64,000 nucleotides of DNA from Candidatus Flavonifractor merdavium (GTDB taxonomy: Bacteria > Bacillota > Clostridia > Oscillospirales > Oscillospiraceae), in NCBI GenBank assembly GCA_019119335.1, contig DWXF01000030.1, positions 16,148 to 80,147 of the forward strand. Reading direction: 5' to 3'. The notes under the pieces are model-generated. The model made no database searches. It was not told where the DNA came from and saw nothing but the letters and a program-made list of their open reading frames with translations. This document shows positions 1-7,436 of the stretch, in pieces. Position 1 is the first letter of the stretch, and every line of letters begins with the position of its first letter. Made by a program: the position numbers and the translations under genes.

Positions 1-861
1 CCCGCCACCTCCTACTTTGAAAGTCATCAGCTGCCCTACAACCTGAACGTCTACGCCTCCGCCGGGGACAGCGTCACCCTGGCCGACGGCACCACCTCCT
101 CCACCGTGGCGGCGGTGGTATCCACCCCGGAGGCCCGGCAGCGGGCCATCGACGCCCTGGTGACGGCCGCCGCCGATTACAGCGGCCTGACAATTGACTT
201 TGAGGCGTTGAAGGGAGATACCATAAAGCATGATTATGTCACCTTCATGACAGAGCTGCGGCAGGCGCTGCCCACGGACAAGACCCTGTACGTCTGCGTC
301 CAGCCGGACACCTGGTACACCGGCTTTGACTACCGGGGCCTGGGTGAGGTGTGCGACAAGGTGATCCTCATGGCCCACGACTACCAGTGGACCTCGGTAC
401 CCGAGTCCTACGTGGGCACCGCCAACACCAACTCCCCCGTCACCCCCTTCCCCAGCATCTATGAGGCCCTGCGGGACATCACCGATCCGGACACCGGCGT
501 ACAGGATGTGAGCAAGGTGGCCCTGGCCATTTCCTTCGGCACCGCCGGCTTCCACGTGGACGAGGAGGGCAGGCTGCTGGAGACCACCATCTACCACCCG
601 GCTATGACCACCCTCACCGCCCGGCTGAGCCAGCCGGACACAGTGGTGACCTATTCCGACAAATACCGCAACCCCTATGCCCTGTACACCACCGAGGACG
701 GCAGCCGGTATAAGGTGTGGTATGAAAATGAGCAGAGCGTGCTGGACAAGCTGCAGCTGGCCCGGATGTTCGGCGTTACCGGGGTGTCCCTGTGGCGTAT
801 CGGCAATATTCCCGCTTCGTCGGGCTATGACGTATGGAGCGCGGTGCTGAGCACCCGCTGA
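1..861 (+). CDS. Glycoside hydrolase family 18 protein, C-terminal part (truncated by the window edge)
   Basis: The reading frame is open from base 1, so the gene starts upstream; the GTG at 106 offered by the ORF track is internal. The motif 'LTIDFEAL' matches the catalytic DxxDxDxE-type strand of GH18 enzymes, with the terminal Glu as proton donor. The ending 'GVSLWRIGN' is typical of the last beta strand in the YaaH/SleL/YdhD-like branch. Those relatives are usually cell-wall or spore-cortex N-acetylglucosaminidases, often with LysM, SLH or copper-amine-oxidase-like N-terminal domains. Any such domain here lies outside the window. The precise substrate is inferred. The gene ends 14 bp before yitT and may share its transcript. 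Confidence 0.8.
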   Translation, partial: PATSYFESHQLPYNLNVYASAGDSVTLADGTTSSTVAAVVSTPEARQRAIDALVTAAADYSGLTIDFEALKGDTIKHDYVTFMTELRQALPTDKTLYVCVQPDTWYTGFDYRGLGEVCDKVILMAHDYQWTSVPESYVGTANTNSPVTPFPSIYEALRDITDPDTGVQDVSKVALAISFGTAGFHVDEEGRLLETTIYHPAMTTLTARLSQPDTVVTYSDKYRNPYALYTTEDGSRYKVWYENEQSVLDKLQLARMFGVTGVSLWRIGNIPASSGYDVWSAVLSTR

Positions 862-875
862 GGAGGAGAGAGGAC

Positions 876-1733
876 ATGAAGCTGTCCCCCAAAGAGCTGT
901 TTCATGAGTTTTTGCTGATGAGTCTGGGCACCGGGCTGGTGTCGGTGGGCGTGTACTTTTTCAAATTCCCCAACAACTTTTCCATAGGCGGAGTGTCCGG
1001 TATGGCGGTGCTGCTGGGCAAGCTGATCCCCCAACTCTCTCCCTCCACCTTCAACTCCATCATCAACCTGCTGTTTCTGCTGCTGGGGTTTTTGCTGCTG
1101 GACAAGGGCTTCGGCTTTCGGACGGTGTACTGCTCCATCCTGTACGCCGGCCTGGTGCAGGTCTTTGAAATTCTCTGGCCCCTCAGCGCCCCGCTGACCG
1201 ACCAGCTGATGCTGGAGCTGCTCTTCGCGGTGATCCTCCCGGCCATCGGCTCGGCCATCCTGTTCAACATCGGCGCCTCCTCCGGCGGCACCGATATTGC
1301 CGCCATGATTCTGAAGAAGTACACCGGCTTGGATGTGGGCCGGGCCCTGCTGGTGTCCGACGTGGCCATCGCCGCCGCCGCCCTGGTGGTCTTTGACGTG
1401 CAGGCCGGCCTTTGCTCCCTGCTGGGCCTGGCCCTCAAGTCGGTGCTGGTGGACTCGGCCATTGAGTCCTTCAACCGCCGCAAGGCCTTTTTCATCATCA
1501 CCTCCAATCCGGAGACGGTGTGCGCCTATGTCACCGACACCCTGGGCCGGGGCGCCACCGTGTGGCAGGCTCAGGGGGCCTACACCCATGAGGTCCACCA
1601 CGTGGTGCTCACCGTCCTCTCCCGGGGTCAGGCGGTGGTCCTCCGGCGGCAGCTCAAGTCCATGGACCCCCACGCCTTCCTGATCGTAGCCAACTCCAGC
1701 GAGATTTTTGGAAAGGGCTTCCTGCGGGCCTGA
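876..1733 (+). CDS. YitT family membrane protein
   Basis: A 285-residue protein of the YitT family (DUF161 plus DUF2179). The first two thirds contain about five hydrophobic helices with glycine-rich segments ('SIGGVSGMAVLLGK', 'GASSGGTDIAAMIL'). The last ~80 residues form a soluble DUF2179 domain ('FFIITSNPETVCAYV'). The ATG at 876 is preferred over the ORF-track start at 834 because GAGGAGAG precedes it and the earlier start would overlap the GH18 gene. Biochemical function is unknown for the family. Length is normal. Confidence 0.85.
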   Translation: MKLSPKELFHEFLLMSLGTGLVSVGVYFFKFPNNFSIGGVSGMAVLLGKLIPQLSPSTFNSIINLLFLLLGFLLLDKGFGFRTVYCSILYAGLVQVFEILWPLSAPLTDQLMLELLFAVILPAIGSAILFNIGASSGGTDIAAMILKKYTGLDVGRALLVSDVAIAAAALVVFDVQAGLCSLLGLALKSVLVDSAIESFNRRKAFFIITSNPETVCAYVTDTLGRGATVWQAQGAYTHEVHHVVLTVLSRGQAVVLRRQLKSMDPHAFLIVANSSEIFGKGFLRA

Positions 1734-1845
1734 GGCTTTTCCCTGGAAAATATTTCCCACTCGACGGCATTCCCCCTCCTTTGCGGCAAAATATGGTAAT
1801 ATATGGTTGTCCATATTCCCGTTTTGCCATGAAGGAGGGCTTTTT

Positions 1846-2646
1846 ATGCCGTTATTGCGCCGAAAAGGACTATATGAGAGCAACAAGGTGCTGTACTTAC
1901 CGGTGGCCGCCATCGCTCCCAATCCGGACCAGCCCCGCCGCCACTTTTCCCGGGAAGGGTTGGAGGAGTTGGCCGCCAGCATTGCCGAGCATGGGGTACT
2001 TCAGCCTCTGTCGGTGCGCCGGGGAAGCCAGGGCTATGAGCTGATCTCCGGCGAGCGGCGGCTGCGGGCCGCCAAGCTGGCGGGGCTTACCGAGGTGCCC
2101 TGTATTGTGGTCAATGTGGACAGTCAGGGCTCCTCCCTGCTGGCTCTGGTGGAAAACCTCCAGCGCCGGGACCTGGACTTTGTGGAGGAGGCCTCCGCCC
2201 TGGCCCGGCTCATTGAGACCTATCACCTGTCCCAGGAGGAGGCCGCCCGGCGCATTGGCAAATCCCAGTCGGCGGTAGCCAACAAGCTGCGGCTGCTGAA
2301 ACTGCCCCCGGAGGCTCTGGCTCTGCTGCGGGAGCACGGCTGCACCGAACGCCACGCCCGGGCGCTGCTGCGGCTGGAGGGCGCTCAGATCCAGCTGGAG
2401 GCCGCCCGCTACATTGCCCAGCAGGGCTTTACCGTGGCCCGCACCGAGCAGTATGTGGAAGAGCTGCTTCACAAGGCGGACAAGCCCCGGCAGAAACGGC
2501 TCTTTATTATTAAGGATGTGCGCCTGTTTCTCAATTCCATTAACCGGGGTCTGTCGCTGATGAAAACCGCCGGGGTCAACGCCGACTGTCAGCGTAAGGA
2601 GACCGACGACTCCATTCTGCTGACCATTACCATTCCTAAAGGGTAA
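1846..2646 (+). CDS. noc: Nucleoid occlusion protein Noc (ParB/Noc family CTPase)
   Basis: A 266-residue ParB-family protein, the first of two paralogues in this locus. Residues ~15-110 form the ParB N-terminal CTP-binding domain, with 'GERRLRAAK' and 'ENLQRRDLDF'. A helix-turn-helix follows around residues 140-160. Its recognition helix reads 'GKSQSAVANKLRLLKLP'; the Gln and Lys match the Noc rather than the ParB specificity residues, while the second paralogue has 'GKSRPTVANALRLLSLP'. Noc binds NBS sites, spreads, and blocks division over the nucleoid. The ATG at 1846 follows AAGGAGGG; the longer ORF-track start at 1708 overlaps yitT. The N terminus 'MPLLRRKGLY' is short but could be the membrane-targeting helix seen in Noc. 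Confidence 0.88.
   Translation: MPLLRRKGLYESNKVLYLPVAAIAPNPDQPRRHFSREGLEELAASIAEHGVLQPLSVRRGSQGYELISGERRLRAAKLAGLTEVPCIVVNVDSQGSSLLALVENLQRRDLDFVEEASALARLIETYHLSQEEAARRIGKSQSAVANKLRLLKLPPEALALLREHGCTERHARALLRLEGAQIQLEAARYIAQQGFTVARTEQYVEELLHKADKPRQKRLFIIKDVRLFLNSINRGLSLMKTAGVNADCQRKETDDSILLTITIPKG
1945..1958. promoter_or_regulatory. Possible Noc-binding site inside noc
   Basis: TTTTCCCGGGAAGG contains the palindrome TTCCCGGGAA and matches 11 of 14 positions of the Bacillus NBS ATTTCCCGGGAAAT. It lies in the coding sequence of noc, so a chance match in GC-rich DNA is possible. Confidence 0.3.
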
Positions 2647-2662
2647 TGTTTCACGTGAAACA
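2647..2662. promoter_or_regulatory. parS: parS site 1 (exact consensus)
   Basis: TGTTTCACGTGAAACA is the exact canonical 16-bp parS to which ParB/Spo0J binds. Its first T directly follows the noc stop codon. It forms the left end of structured repeat R1. Confidence 0.93.
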
Positions 2663-2770
2663 TCGTCGGCGCAAGCTGCGGATCTCTTGTTTTGCTGTAA
2701 ACGGCAAAGCGCGTTCCCTTCGCTGCGCCTCCTCTTCCCCACAAAACCCGCTGCGCTGGGTTTTGTGGGG
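2647..2770 (+). repeat. parS-headed structured repeat, copy R1
   Basis: A 124-bp element starting with parS and ending in a perfect 13-bp-stem hairpin at 2737-2770 (arms CCCCACAAAACCC and GGGTTTTGTGGGG, loop GCTGCGCT). A second, diverged copy of the same length lies at 5184-5307. The copies share parS, the following TCGTCGG.GCAAG block and the terminal hairpin. Stem differences are compensatory (ACAAAA/TTTTGT here, ACGAAA/TTTCGT there). Confidence 0.75.
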
Positions 2771-2788
2771 TTCCCCCTGAGCCAATTC

Positions 2789-2834
2789 CCACAAGAACCT
2801 TGTTTCACGTGAAACAAGGTTCTTGTGGTTTTTT
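2789..2834 (+). terminator. parS: 40-bp perfect palindrome with parS site 2 as its core; intrinsic terminator
   Basis: Bases 2789-2828 are a perfect palindrome whose central 16 bp (2801-2816) are the exact parS TGTTTCACGTGAAACA. The 12-bp flanking arms on each side (CCACAAGAACCT / AGGTTCTTGTGG) extend the symmetry, and TTTTTT follows. In RNA this is a strong rho-independent terminator for noc; in DNA it is a ParB nucleation site. It lies just upstream of the parA promoter. Confidence 0.85.
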
Positions 2835-2837
2835 CGG

Positions 2838-2866
2838 TTGAATTACCGGGAAAGAGAAGATATAAT
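2838..2866 (+). promoter_or_regulatory. parA promoter
   Basis: TTGAAT, 17-bp spacer, TATAAT, about 40 bp before the parA start and directly after the parS terminator palindrome. ParB bound at parS 2 would sit against the -35 element. Confidence 0.75.
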
Positions 2867-2906
2867 AGGTGGGTACGCTGGTTACAGTAGAAAAGGCAGG
2901 TGTGCT

Positions 2907-3692
2907 ATGGCAAAGACCATCGCAATCGTGAATCAAAAGGGCGGTGTGGGAAAGACTACCACCTGTGTCAATCTGGCCGCCGCCCTGAAAAAATTGGAAC
3001 AGCGGGTGCTAGTGTGCGACTTTGACCCCCAGGCCAACACCACCTCGGGGCTGGGGGTGGACAAGACCATCGCCCCCAACGTGTACGATGTGCTGCTCAA
3101 TGGGTCGGAGACCGCCAAGGCCATCGTCTCCACCCCCTATGCCGATGTGATCCCCTCCAACAAGGCCCTCACCGGCGCCATTGTAGAGATGATCGGCCTG
3201 GATCACCGGGAGTACCGGCTGAAGGAGGCCCTGTCCCTGGTGCGGTCAGACTACGACTACATCCTCATTGACTGTCCTCCCTCCCTGGAACTGCTTACCC
3301 TCAACGCCCTGTGCGCCGCCGACACGGTGCTGGTGCCGGTACAGTGTGAGTACTACGCCTTGGAGGGCCTCAGCGATCTGCTGTCCACCATCCGCATCGT
3401 CAAGCGCTCCCTCAACCCGTCCATCGCCCTGGAAGGGGTGGTGCTCACCATGTACGACGGGCGCACCAATCTGTCCATTCAGGTGGCGGAGGAGGTCAAG
3501 CGCCACTTCCCCGGCCAGGTGTACGCCACGGTGATTCCCCGCAACGTCCGCCTGTCCGAGGCGCCCAGCTACGGCAAGCCGGTGTCCTCCTACGATCCTC
3601 TGTCCCGGGGCTCGGAGGCCTACGCCGCTCTGGCTGCCGAGGTGCTGGAGCATAATCAGTATGCCGTCACCCGTATGGAAAGGAGCGAATGA
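2907..3692 (+). CDS. parA: Chromosome partitioning ATPase ParA/Soj
   Basis: A 261-residue ParA/Soj ATPase. The deviant Walker A 'KGGVGKTTT' is at residues ~11-19, Walker A' 'VCDFDPQANTT' at ~38-48 and Walker B 'YILIDCPPSL' at ~115-124. The C-terminal 'RLSEAPSYGKPV' motif is typical of Soj. It dimerises with ATP on DNA and is stimulated by ParB; in sporulating Firmicutes it also affects DnaA activity. The ATG at 2907 replaces the ORF-track start at 2823, which lies inside the terminator and promoter. The gene has its own promoter and is followed 1 bp later by parB, so the two are co-transcribed. Confidence 0.95.
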   Translation: MAKTIAIVNQKGGVGKTTTCVNLAAALKKLEQRVLVCDFDPQANTTSGLGVDKTIAPNVYDVLLNGSETAKAIVSTPYADVIPSNKALTGAIVEMIGLDHREYRLKEALSLVRSDYDYILIDCPPSLELLTLNALCAADTVLVPVQCEYYALEGLSDLLSTIRIVKRSLNPSIALEGVVLTMYDGRTNLSIQVAEEVKRHFPGQVYATVIPRNVRLSEAPSYGKPVSSYDPLSRGSEAYAALAAEVLEHNQYAVTRMERSE

Positions 3693-3693
3693 T

Positions 3694-4590
3694 ATGGCAC
3701 TTGAACGGGGCCTGGGCCGGGGCCTGGGCGCTCTGCTGGGAGACGCCGCTCTCCAGTCCCAGGAGGGGGGCTCCCTCTCCCTGCCCATCTCCCAGGTGGA
3801 GCCGGGGCTGAAACAGCCTCGGAAGCGTTTTGAGGAGGGCGCCCTGCAGGACCTGGCGGACTCCATCCGCACCCATGGCATTATCCAGCCCCTGACCGTG
3901 CGGCGGCTGTCCTCCGGCTATTATCAGATCATCGCCGGAGAGCGGCGGTGGCGGGCAGCCAAGCTGGCGGGGCTCAGCGAGGTGCCCGCCGTGATCATCG
4001 AGGCCGACGACCGGAAGGTCATGGAGCTGGGCCTTATCGAAAACCTCCAGCGGGAGGATTTAAACCCCATTGAAGAAGCCAATGGCTATAAAGTCCTGGT
4101 GGAGGAATACGGCCTCACCCAGGAGGAAGTGGCCCAGCGGGTGGGCAAATCCCGGCCCACGGTGGCCAACGCCCTGCGGCTGCTCTCCCTCCCCGACCCG
4201 GTGTGCGCTCTGCTGGAGGAGGGCAAGCTGTCCGCCGGCCACGCCCGGGCCATTCTGTCCCTGGAGGACGGGGCTTTGCAGATGAAGCTGGCCAAAAAGG
4301 TGATGGAGGATGGCCTCAGCGTCCGCCAGACCGAGGCCCTGGCCAAGCGGCTGGCCGCCGGAGACAGGCTGCCCCCCTCTCTCCCGCCCACTGCCGGGCC
4401 CGACCTGTCCATCTATTTTCGGGAGGCGGAAAAGTCCCTGGCCAACCGCTTCGGCCGCAAGGTCCACATTGTCAACGGCAAGAAAAAGGGCAAGATCGAG
4501 CTGGAATACTATAACCCCGACGATCTGAACGCCCTTCTGGAGCTGCTGGAGCAGCTCCCCAGCCAGGGGAAGGGAGGTCAGACGCTTTGA
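3694..4590 (+). CDS. parB: Chromosome partitioning protein ParB/Spo0J
   Basis: A 298-residue ParB CTPase. The N terminus 'LERGLGRGLGALLGD' is the ParA-stimulating, Arg-containing peptide of Spo0J. The CTP-binding domain has 'GERRWRAAK' and 'ENLQREDLNPIEEA'. The helix-turn-helix 'GKSRPTVANALRLLSLP' carries the parS-type specificity residues. The C-terminal dimerisation domain contains a Lys-rich segment ('GKKKGKIELEYY'). It loads on parS as a CTP-dependent clamp. The ATG at 3694 follows AGGAGCGAATGAT. It sits 1 bp after parA, and its stop overlaps the next start. Confidence 0.95.
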   Translation: MALERGLGRGLGALLGDAALQSQEGGSLSLPISQVEPGLKQPRKRFEEGALQDLADSIRTHGIIQPLTVRRLSSGYYQIIAGERRWRAAKLAGLSEVPAVIIEADDRKVMELGLIENLQREDLNPIEEANGYKVLVEEYGLTQEEVAQRVGKSRPTVANALRLLSLPDPVCALLEEGKLSAGHARAILSLEDGALQMKLAKKVMEDGLSVRQTEALAKRLAAGDRLPPSLPPTAGPDLSIYFREAEKSLANRFGRKVHIVNGKKKGKIELEYYNPDDLNALLELLEQLPSQGKGGQTL

Positions 4591-5159
4591 GCCAACCATC
4601 CCAGCACAAGCCGGAGGACAGCCTCCAGCACGCCGCGGAGCACGAAAAGCCCGCCAAACGCAACCCGGTGCTGTTTTACCTGATGATCCTCTTTGCAGTG
4701 GCCTTCCTGCTGCTGCTCATGTCCTTTATGATGCAGCGGCGGGCCAACCAGGAGGCCATGGACCACCTGGAGGAGACCTCCAATTCGGCAGTGGAGTCCC
4801 TGGAAAACAAGCTGAAGGAAAACGAGCAGCTGAAAGCCCAGGTAGCCCAACTGGAGGAGGAAAACCAACAGCTCACCAGCCAGCTGGAGGAGCAGTCCGG
4901 CCAGGTGGCGGAGCGCCAGGCGGAGCTGGAGCAGGTGCTCCAGGCCCTGGCCGATCTGAACACCCTGCGGGGTCTGTATAATCAGGGCCGGTACAGCGAC
5001 GCCCGGGACTTTTTGGCCCAGCAGGAGCTGAACGCCGACAACACCTACGTGATTGAGGATTATCTGGCTCTGTACAACGAAAAGTACGCCACGCCGGAGG
5101 AGCTGGAGATCTATAATCCCCTGGAGGCCTGGCAGCAGCTGGTCGCCTGGCTGGGGTAA
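4587..5159 (+). CDS. Single-pass membrane coiled-coil protein coupled to parB
   Basis: A 190-residue protein of no family I recognise. Residues ~1-25 are polar, followed by one transmembrane helix at ~27-48 ('VLFYLMILFAVAFLLLLMSF'). A long Gln/Glu/Leu-rich coiled coil spans ~50-120, and a C-terminal helical segment with a tetratricopeptide-like flavour ('LYNQGRYSDARDFLAQQ') follows. Start is TTG at 4587, overlapping the parB stop by four bases, with GGAGGTCA upstream. This strict coupling suggests a membrane partner of the segregation machinery, but that is inference. Most of the protein should face outward if the N terminus is cytosolic. Confidence 0.8.
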   Translation: MSQPSQHKPEDSLQHAAEHEKPAKRNPVLFYLMILFAVAFLLLLMSFMMQRRANQEAMDHLEETSNSAVESLENKLKENEQLKAQVAQLEEENQQLTSQLEEQSGQVAERQAELEQVLQALADLNTLRGLYNQGRYSDARDFLAQQELNADNTYVIEDYLALYNEKYATPEELEIYNPLEAWQQLVAWLG

Positions 5160-5183
5160 CAGCCTGTCCCCTTTGTTTTTATG

Positions 5184-5199
5184 TGTTTCACGTGAAACT
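5184..5199. promoter_or_regulatory. parS: parS site 3 (one mismatch)
   Basis: TGTTTCACGTGAAACT differs from consensus only at the last base. It heads repeat copy R2, between the parAB operon and serS. Confidence 0.85.
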
Positions 5200-5307
5200 C
5201 GTCGGGGCAAGTTTCAGATCCCTCGTTTCCCCGTATACGGGAAAACTTACTCCTTCCACTGCCCCTCCTCTCCCCCACGAAACCCGCTGCGCTGGGCTTT
5301 CGTGGGG
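5184..5307 (+). repeat. parS-headed structured repeat, copy R2
   Basis: Homologous to R1 (2647-2770) and the same length, 124 bp. It contains a central palindromic stretch (GTTTCCCCGTATACGGGAAAAC with one imperfect pair) and a terminal hairpin with arms CCCCACGAAACCC and GGGCTTTCGTGGGG around the same GCTGCGCT loop. Differences from R1 in the hairpin keep base pairing. It ends 44 bp before serS. Confidence 0.7.
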
Positions 5308-5351
5308 ACCCCGGGGCTACGCCCCCAATTTAATTTTGAGGTGAATGTACC

Positions 5352-6653
5352 ATGCTGGATATTCGATTTATCCGGGAAAATCCCGAGGCCGTCAAGGAAA
5401 ACATCAAGAAAAAATTCCAGGAGGAGAAGCTCCCCCTGGTGGACCAGGTCATCGCCCTGGACGCTGAGAACCGCAAGACCATTCAGGAGGCCCAGGACCT
5501 GCGCACCGCCCGCAACGCCAAGAGCAAGCAGGTGGGCATGCTGATGGGTCAGGCCAAGAAGGACCCCTCCAAGCTGGCCGAGGCCGAGGCCCTCAAGGCC
5601 GAGGTAAAGGCCGACGCCGACCGGCTGGCCTATCTGGAGGGCCGGGAGACCGAGCTGGCCGAGCAGCTCCGCCACATCATGCTCCAGATCCCCAACATCA
5701 TCGACCCCTCCGTGCCCATCGGCCCCGACGACTCCGCCAATGTGGAGGTGGAGCGGTTCGGCGAGCCGGTGACCCCCGACTTTGAGATCCCCTACCACAC
5801 CCAGATCATGGAGTCCTTTGACGGCATCGACATGGACTCCGCCGGCCGGGTGTCCGGCTCCGGCTTCTACTACCTGATGGGGGACATCGCCCGCCTCCAC
5901 GAGGCGGTGCTGGCCTATGCCCGGGACTTTATGATCGACAAGGGCTTCACCTTCTGCGTGCCTCCCTTCATGATCCACGGCAACGTGGTGGAGGGCGTCA
6001 TGAGCCAGACCGAGATGGACGCCATGATGTACAAGATCGAGGGCGAGGACCTGTATCTCATCGGCACCAGCGAGCACTCCATGATCGGCAAGTTCATCGA
6101 CCAGATTATCCCCGAGGAAAAGCTGCCCCAGACCCTCACCTCCTACTCCCCCTGCTTCCGCAAGGAGAAGGGCTCCCACGGCATCGAGGAGCGGGGCGTG
6201 TACCGCATCCACCAGTTTGAAAAGCAGGAGATGGTGGTGGTGTGCAAGCCGGAGGACTCCATGAAGTGGTACGAACAGATGTGGCGGTACTCCGTGGAGC
6301 TCTTCCGGTCCCTGGACATCCCCGTGCGCCAGCTGGAGTGCTGCTCCGGCGACCTGGCCGACCTGAAGGTGAAGAGCTGCGACATCGAGGCCTGGTCTCC
6401 CCGCCAGCAAAAGTACTTTGAGGTGTGCTCCTGCTCCAACCTGGGGGACGCCCAGGCCCGCCGCCTGAAAATGCGGGTGAAGGGCGAGAAGGGCACCTAC
6501 CTGCCCCACACCCTGAACAACACCGTGGTGGCTCCTCCCCGGATGCTCATTGCCTTCCTGGAAAACAACCTCCAGGCCGACGGCTCGGTGAAGATCCCCG
6601 CTCCCCTGCGGCCCTACATGGGCGGCAAGGAAGTGCTGACCCCCAAAGCATAA
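5352..6653 (+). CDS. serS: Seryl-tRNA synthetase
   Basis: A 433-residue class II synthetase that charges tRNA-Ser with serine. The N-terminal ~110 residues form the antiparallel coiled-coil arm that reads the tRNA long variable arm. Catalytic motif 2 is visible in 'SPCFRKEKGSHGIEERGVYRIHQFEKQEM', quoted here as 'SPCFRKEKGSHG', and motif 3 in 'TVVAPPRMLIAFLEN'. Length is standard. GAGGTG precedes the ATG. I see no T-box leader; upstream is repeat R2. It is followed 10 bp later by mscL and likely heads an operon reaching rsmG. Confidence 0.96.
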   Translation: MLDIRFIRENPEAVKENIKKKFQEEKLPLVDQVIALDAENRKTIQEAQDLRTARNAKSKQVGMLMGQAKKDPSKLAEAEALKAEVKADADRLAYLEGRETELAEQLRHIMLQIPNIIDPSVPIGPDDSANVEVERFGEPVTPDFEIPYHTQIMESFDGIDMDSAGRVSGSGFYYLMGDIARLHEAVLAYARDFMIDKGFTFCVPPFMIHGNVVEGVMSQTEMDAMMYKIEGEDLYLIGTSEHSMIGKFIDQIIPEEKLPQTLTSYSPCFRKEKGSHGIEERGVYRIHQFEKQEMVVVCKPEDSMKWYEQMWRYSVELFRSLDIPVRQLECCSGDLADLKVKSCDIEAWSPRQQKYFEVCSCSNLGDAQARRLKMRVKGEKGTYLPHTLNNTVVAPPRMLIAFLENNLQADGSVKIPAPLRPYMGGKEVLTPKA

Positions 6654-6663
6654 AGGAGAATCT

Positions 6664-7089
6664 ATGTCCGCGAAAGAGAAAACCAGAGGCTTTCTGGCTG
6701 AGTTCCGCAAATTTGTGGCCCGGGGCAATGTGATGGACCTGGCGGTAGGCGTAATCATCGGCGGCGCCTTCCAATCCATCGTCAACTCCCTGGTCAACGA
6801 CGTGATCAATCCCCTGCTGGGCATGCTGACGGGAGACAGCGCATCTCTGGCCGCCTCCCTCACCTTCCAGCTCCCCGGCGGCGGCCAGCTGATGCTGGGC
6901 AGCTTTATCAACGCCGTCATCAACTTCTTCATCATGGCCTTTGTGATCTTCCTGCTGGTAAAGGGCATCAACGCCTTCCACCGGAAAAAGGAGGAGGCTC
7001 CCAAGGCTCCGGAGCCCCCCAAGCCCTCGGCGGAGGAGATCCTGCTCACCGAGATCCGGGACCTGCTGAAGGAGGGCCGTAATGAGTGA
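6664..7089 (+). CDS. mscL: Large-conductance mechanosensitive channel
   Basis: A 141-residue MscL. The N terminus 'FLAEFRKFVARGNVMDLAVGVIIGGAF' region, with the hallmark 'RGNVMDLAVGVIIG', forms the amphipathic helix and pore-lining TM1. TM2 is 'FINAVINFFIMAFVIFLL' and a cytoplasmic helix ends the protein. It is a pentameric channel that opens under membrane tension to release solutes. AAAGGAGAATCT precedes the ATG. Its 3' end overlaps the next gene by 8 bp. Confidence 0.96.
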   Translation: MSAKEKTRGFLAEFRKFVARGNVMDLAVGVIIGGAFQSIVNSLVNDVINPLLGMLTGDSASLAASLTFQLPGGGQLMLGSFINAVINFFIMAFVIFLLVKGINAFHRKKEEAPKAPEPPKPSAEEILLTEIRDLLKEGRNE

Positions 7090-7435
7090 GCGGCCGGAGG
7101 ATAAAAAGCCCCAGGAGGAGCGGGAGCCCTACACCCCCGCCTCCCCGGTCAAGCGGATTCTGGCCTGGGTGGGCGTGGTGTACATGGTGCTGCTGGTGGG
7201 GCTGAACCTGTACCCCTTCTTCCATGGCGGAGCCTACCTCACCGGGGTAGCTCCCCTGTTCGCCTGTCCGGGCATCGCCGGGCTGCTGATCATCGCCCTG
7301 TACACCCTGCGGCAGCCCGACGAGACCTATTCCAAAAAAGCCTCCATGGTGGTGCTGGCCCTGGTGTGCGCCGTGGGCCTGGGGGTCAGCCTGGTGCTGG
7401 GTATCCCGCCGCTGTTGGAGGGGTTGGGAGGATAA
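7082..7435 (+). CDS. Small membrane protein of unknown function
   Basis: A 117-residue protein with a polar, charged N terminus (~25 residues) and three predicted transmembrane helices ('ILAWVGVVYMVLLVGLNLYPF', 'GIAGLLIIALYTL', 'MVVLALVCAVGLGVSLVL', shown here in part). No family recognised. It starts inside the mscL 3' end and stops 1 bp before rsmG, so translation is probably coupled in a serS-mscL-orf-rsmG operon. Confidence 0.75.
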   Translation: MSERPEDKKPQEEREPYTPASPVKRILAWVGVVYMVLLVGLNLYPFFHGGAYLTGVAPLFACPGIAGLLIIALYTLRQPDETYSKKASMVVLALVCAVGLGVSLVLGIPPLLEGLGG

Positions 7436-7436
7436 G

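Noticed and set aside
2700-2760. Possible small RNA gene between noc and parA
   Set aside because: No promoter was found for it; the structure is better described as the terminal part of the parS-headed repeat, though a processed RNA cannot be excluded.
5352-5400. Noc-box-like ATTTATCCGGGAAAAT near the serS start
   Set aside because: Two extra bases break the palindrome and it lies in coding sequence; not a credible NBS.
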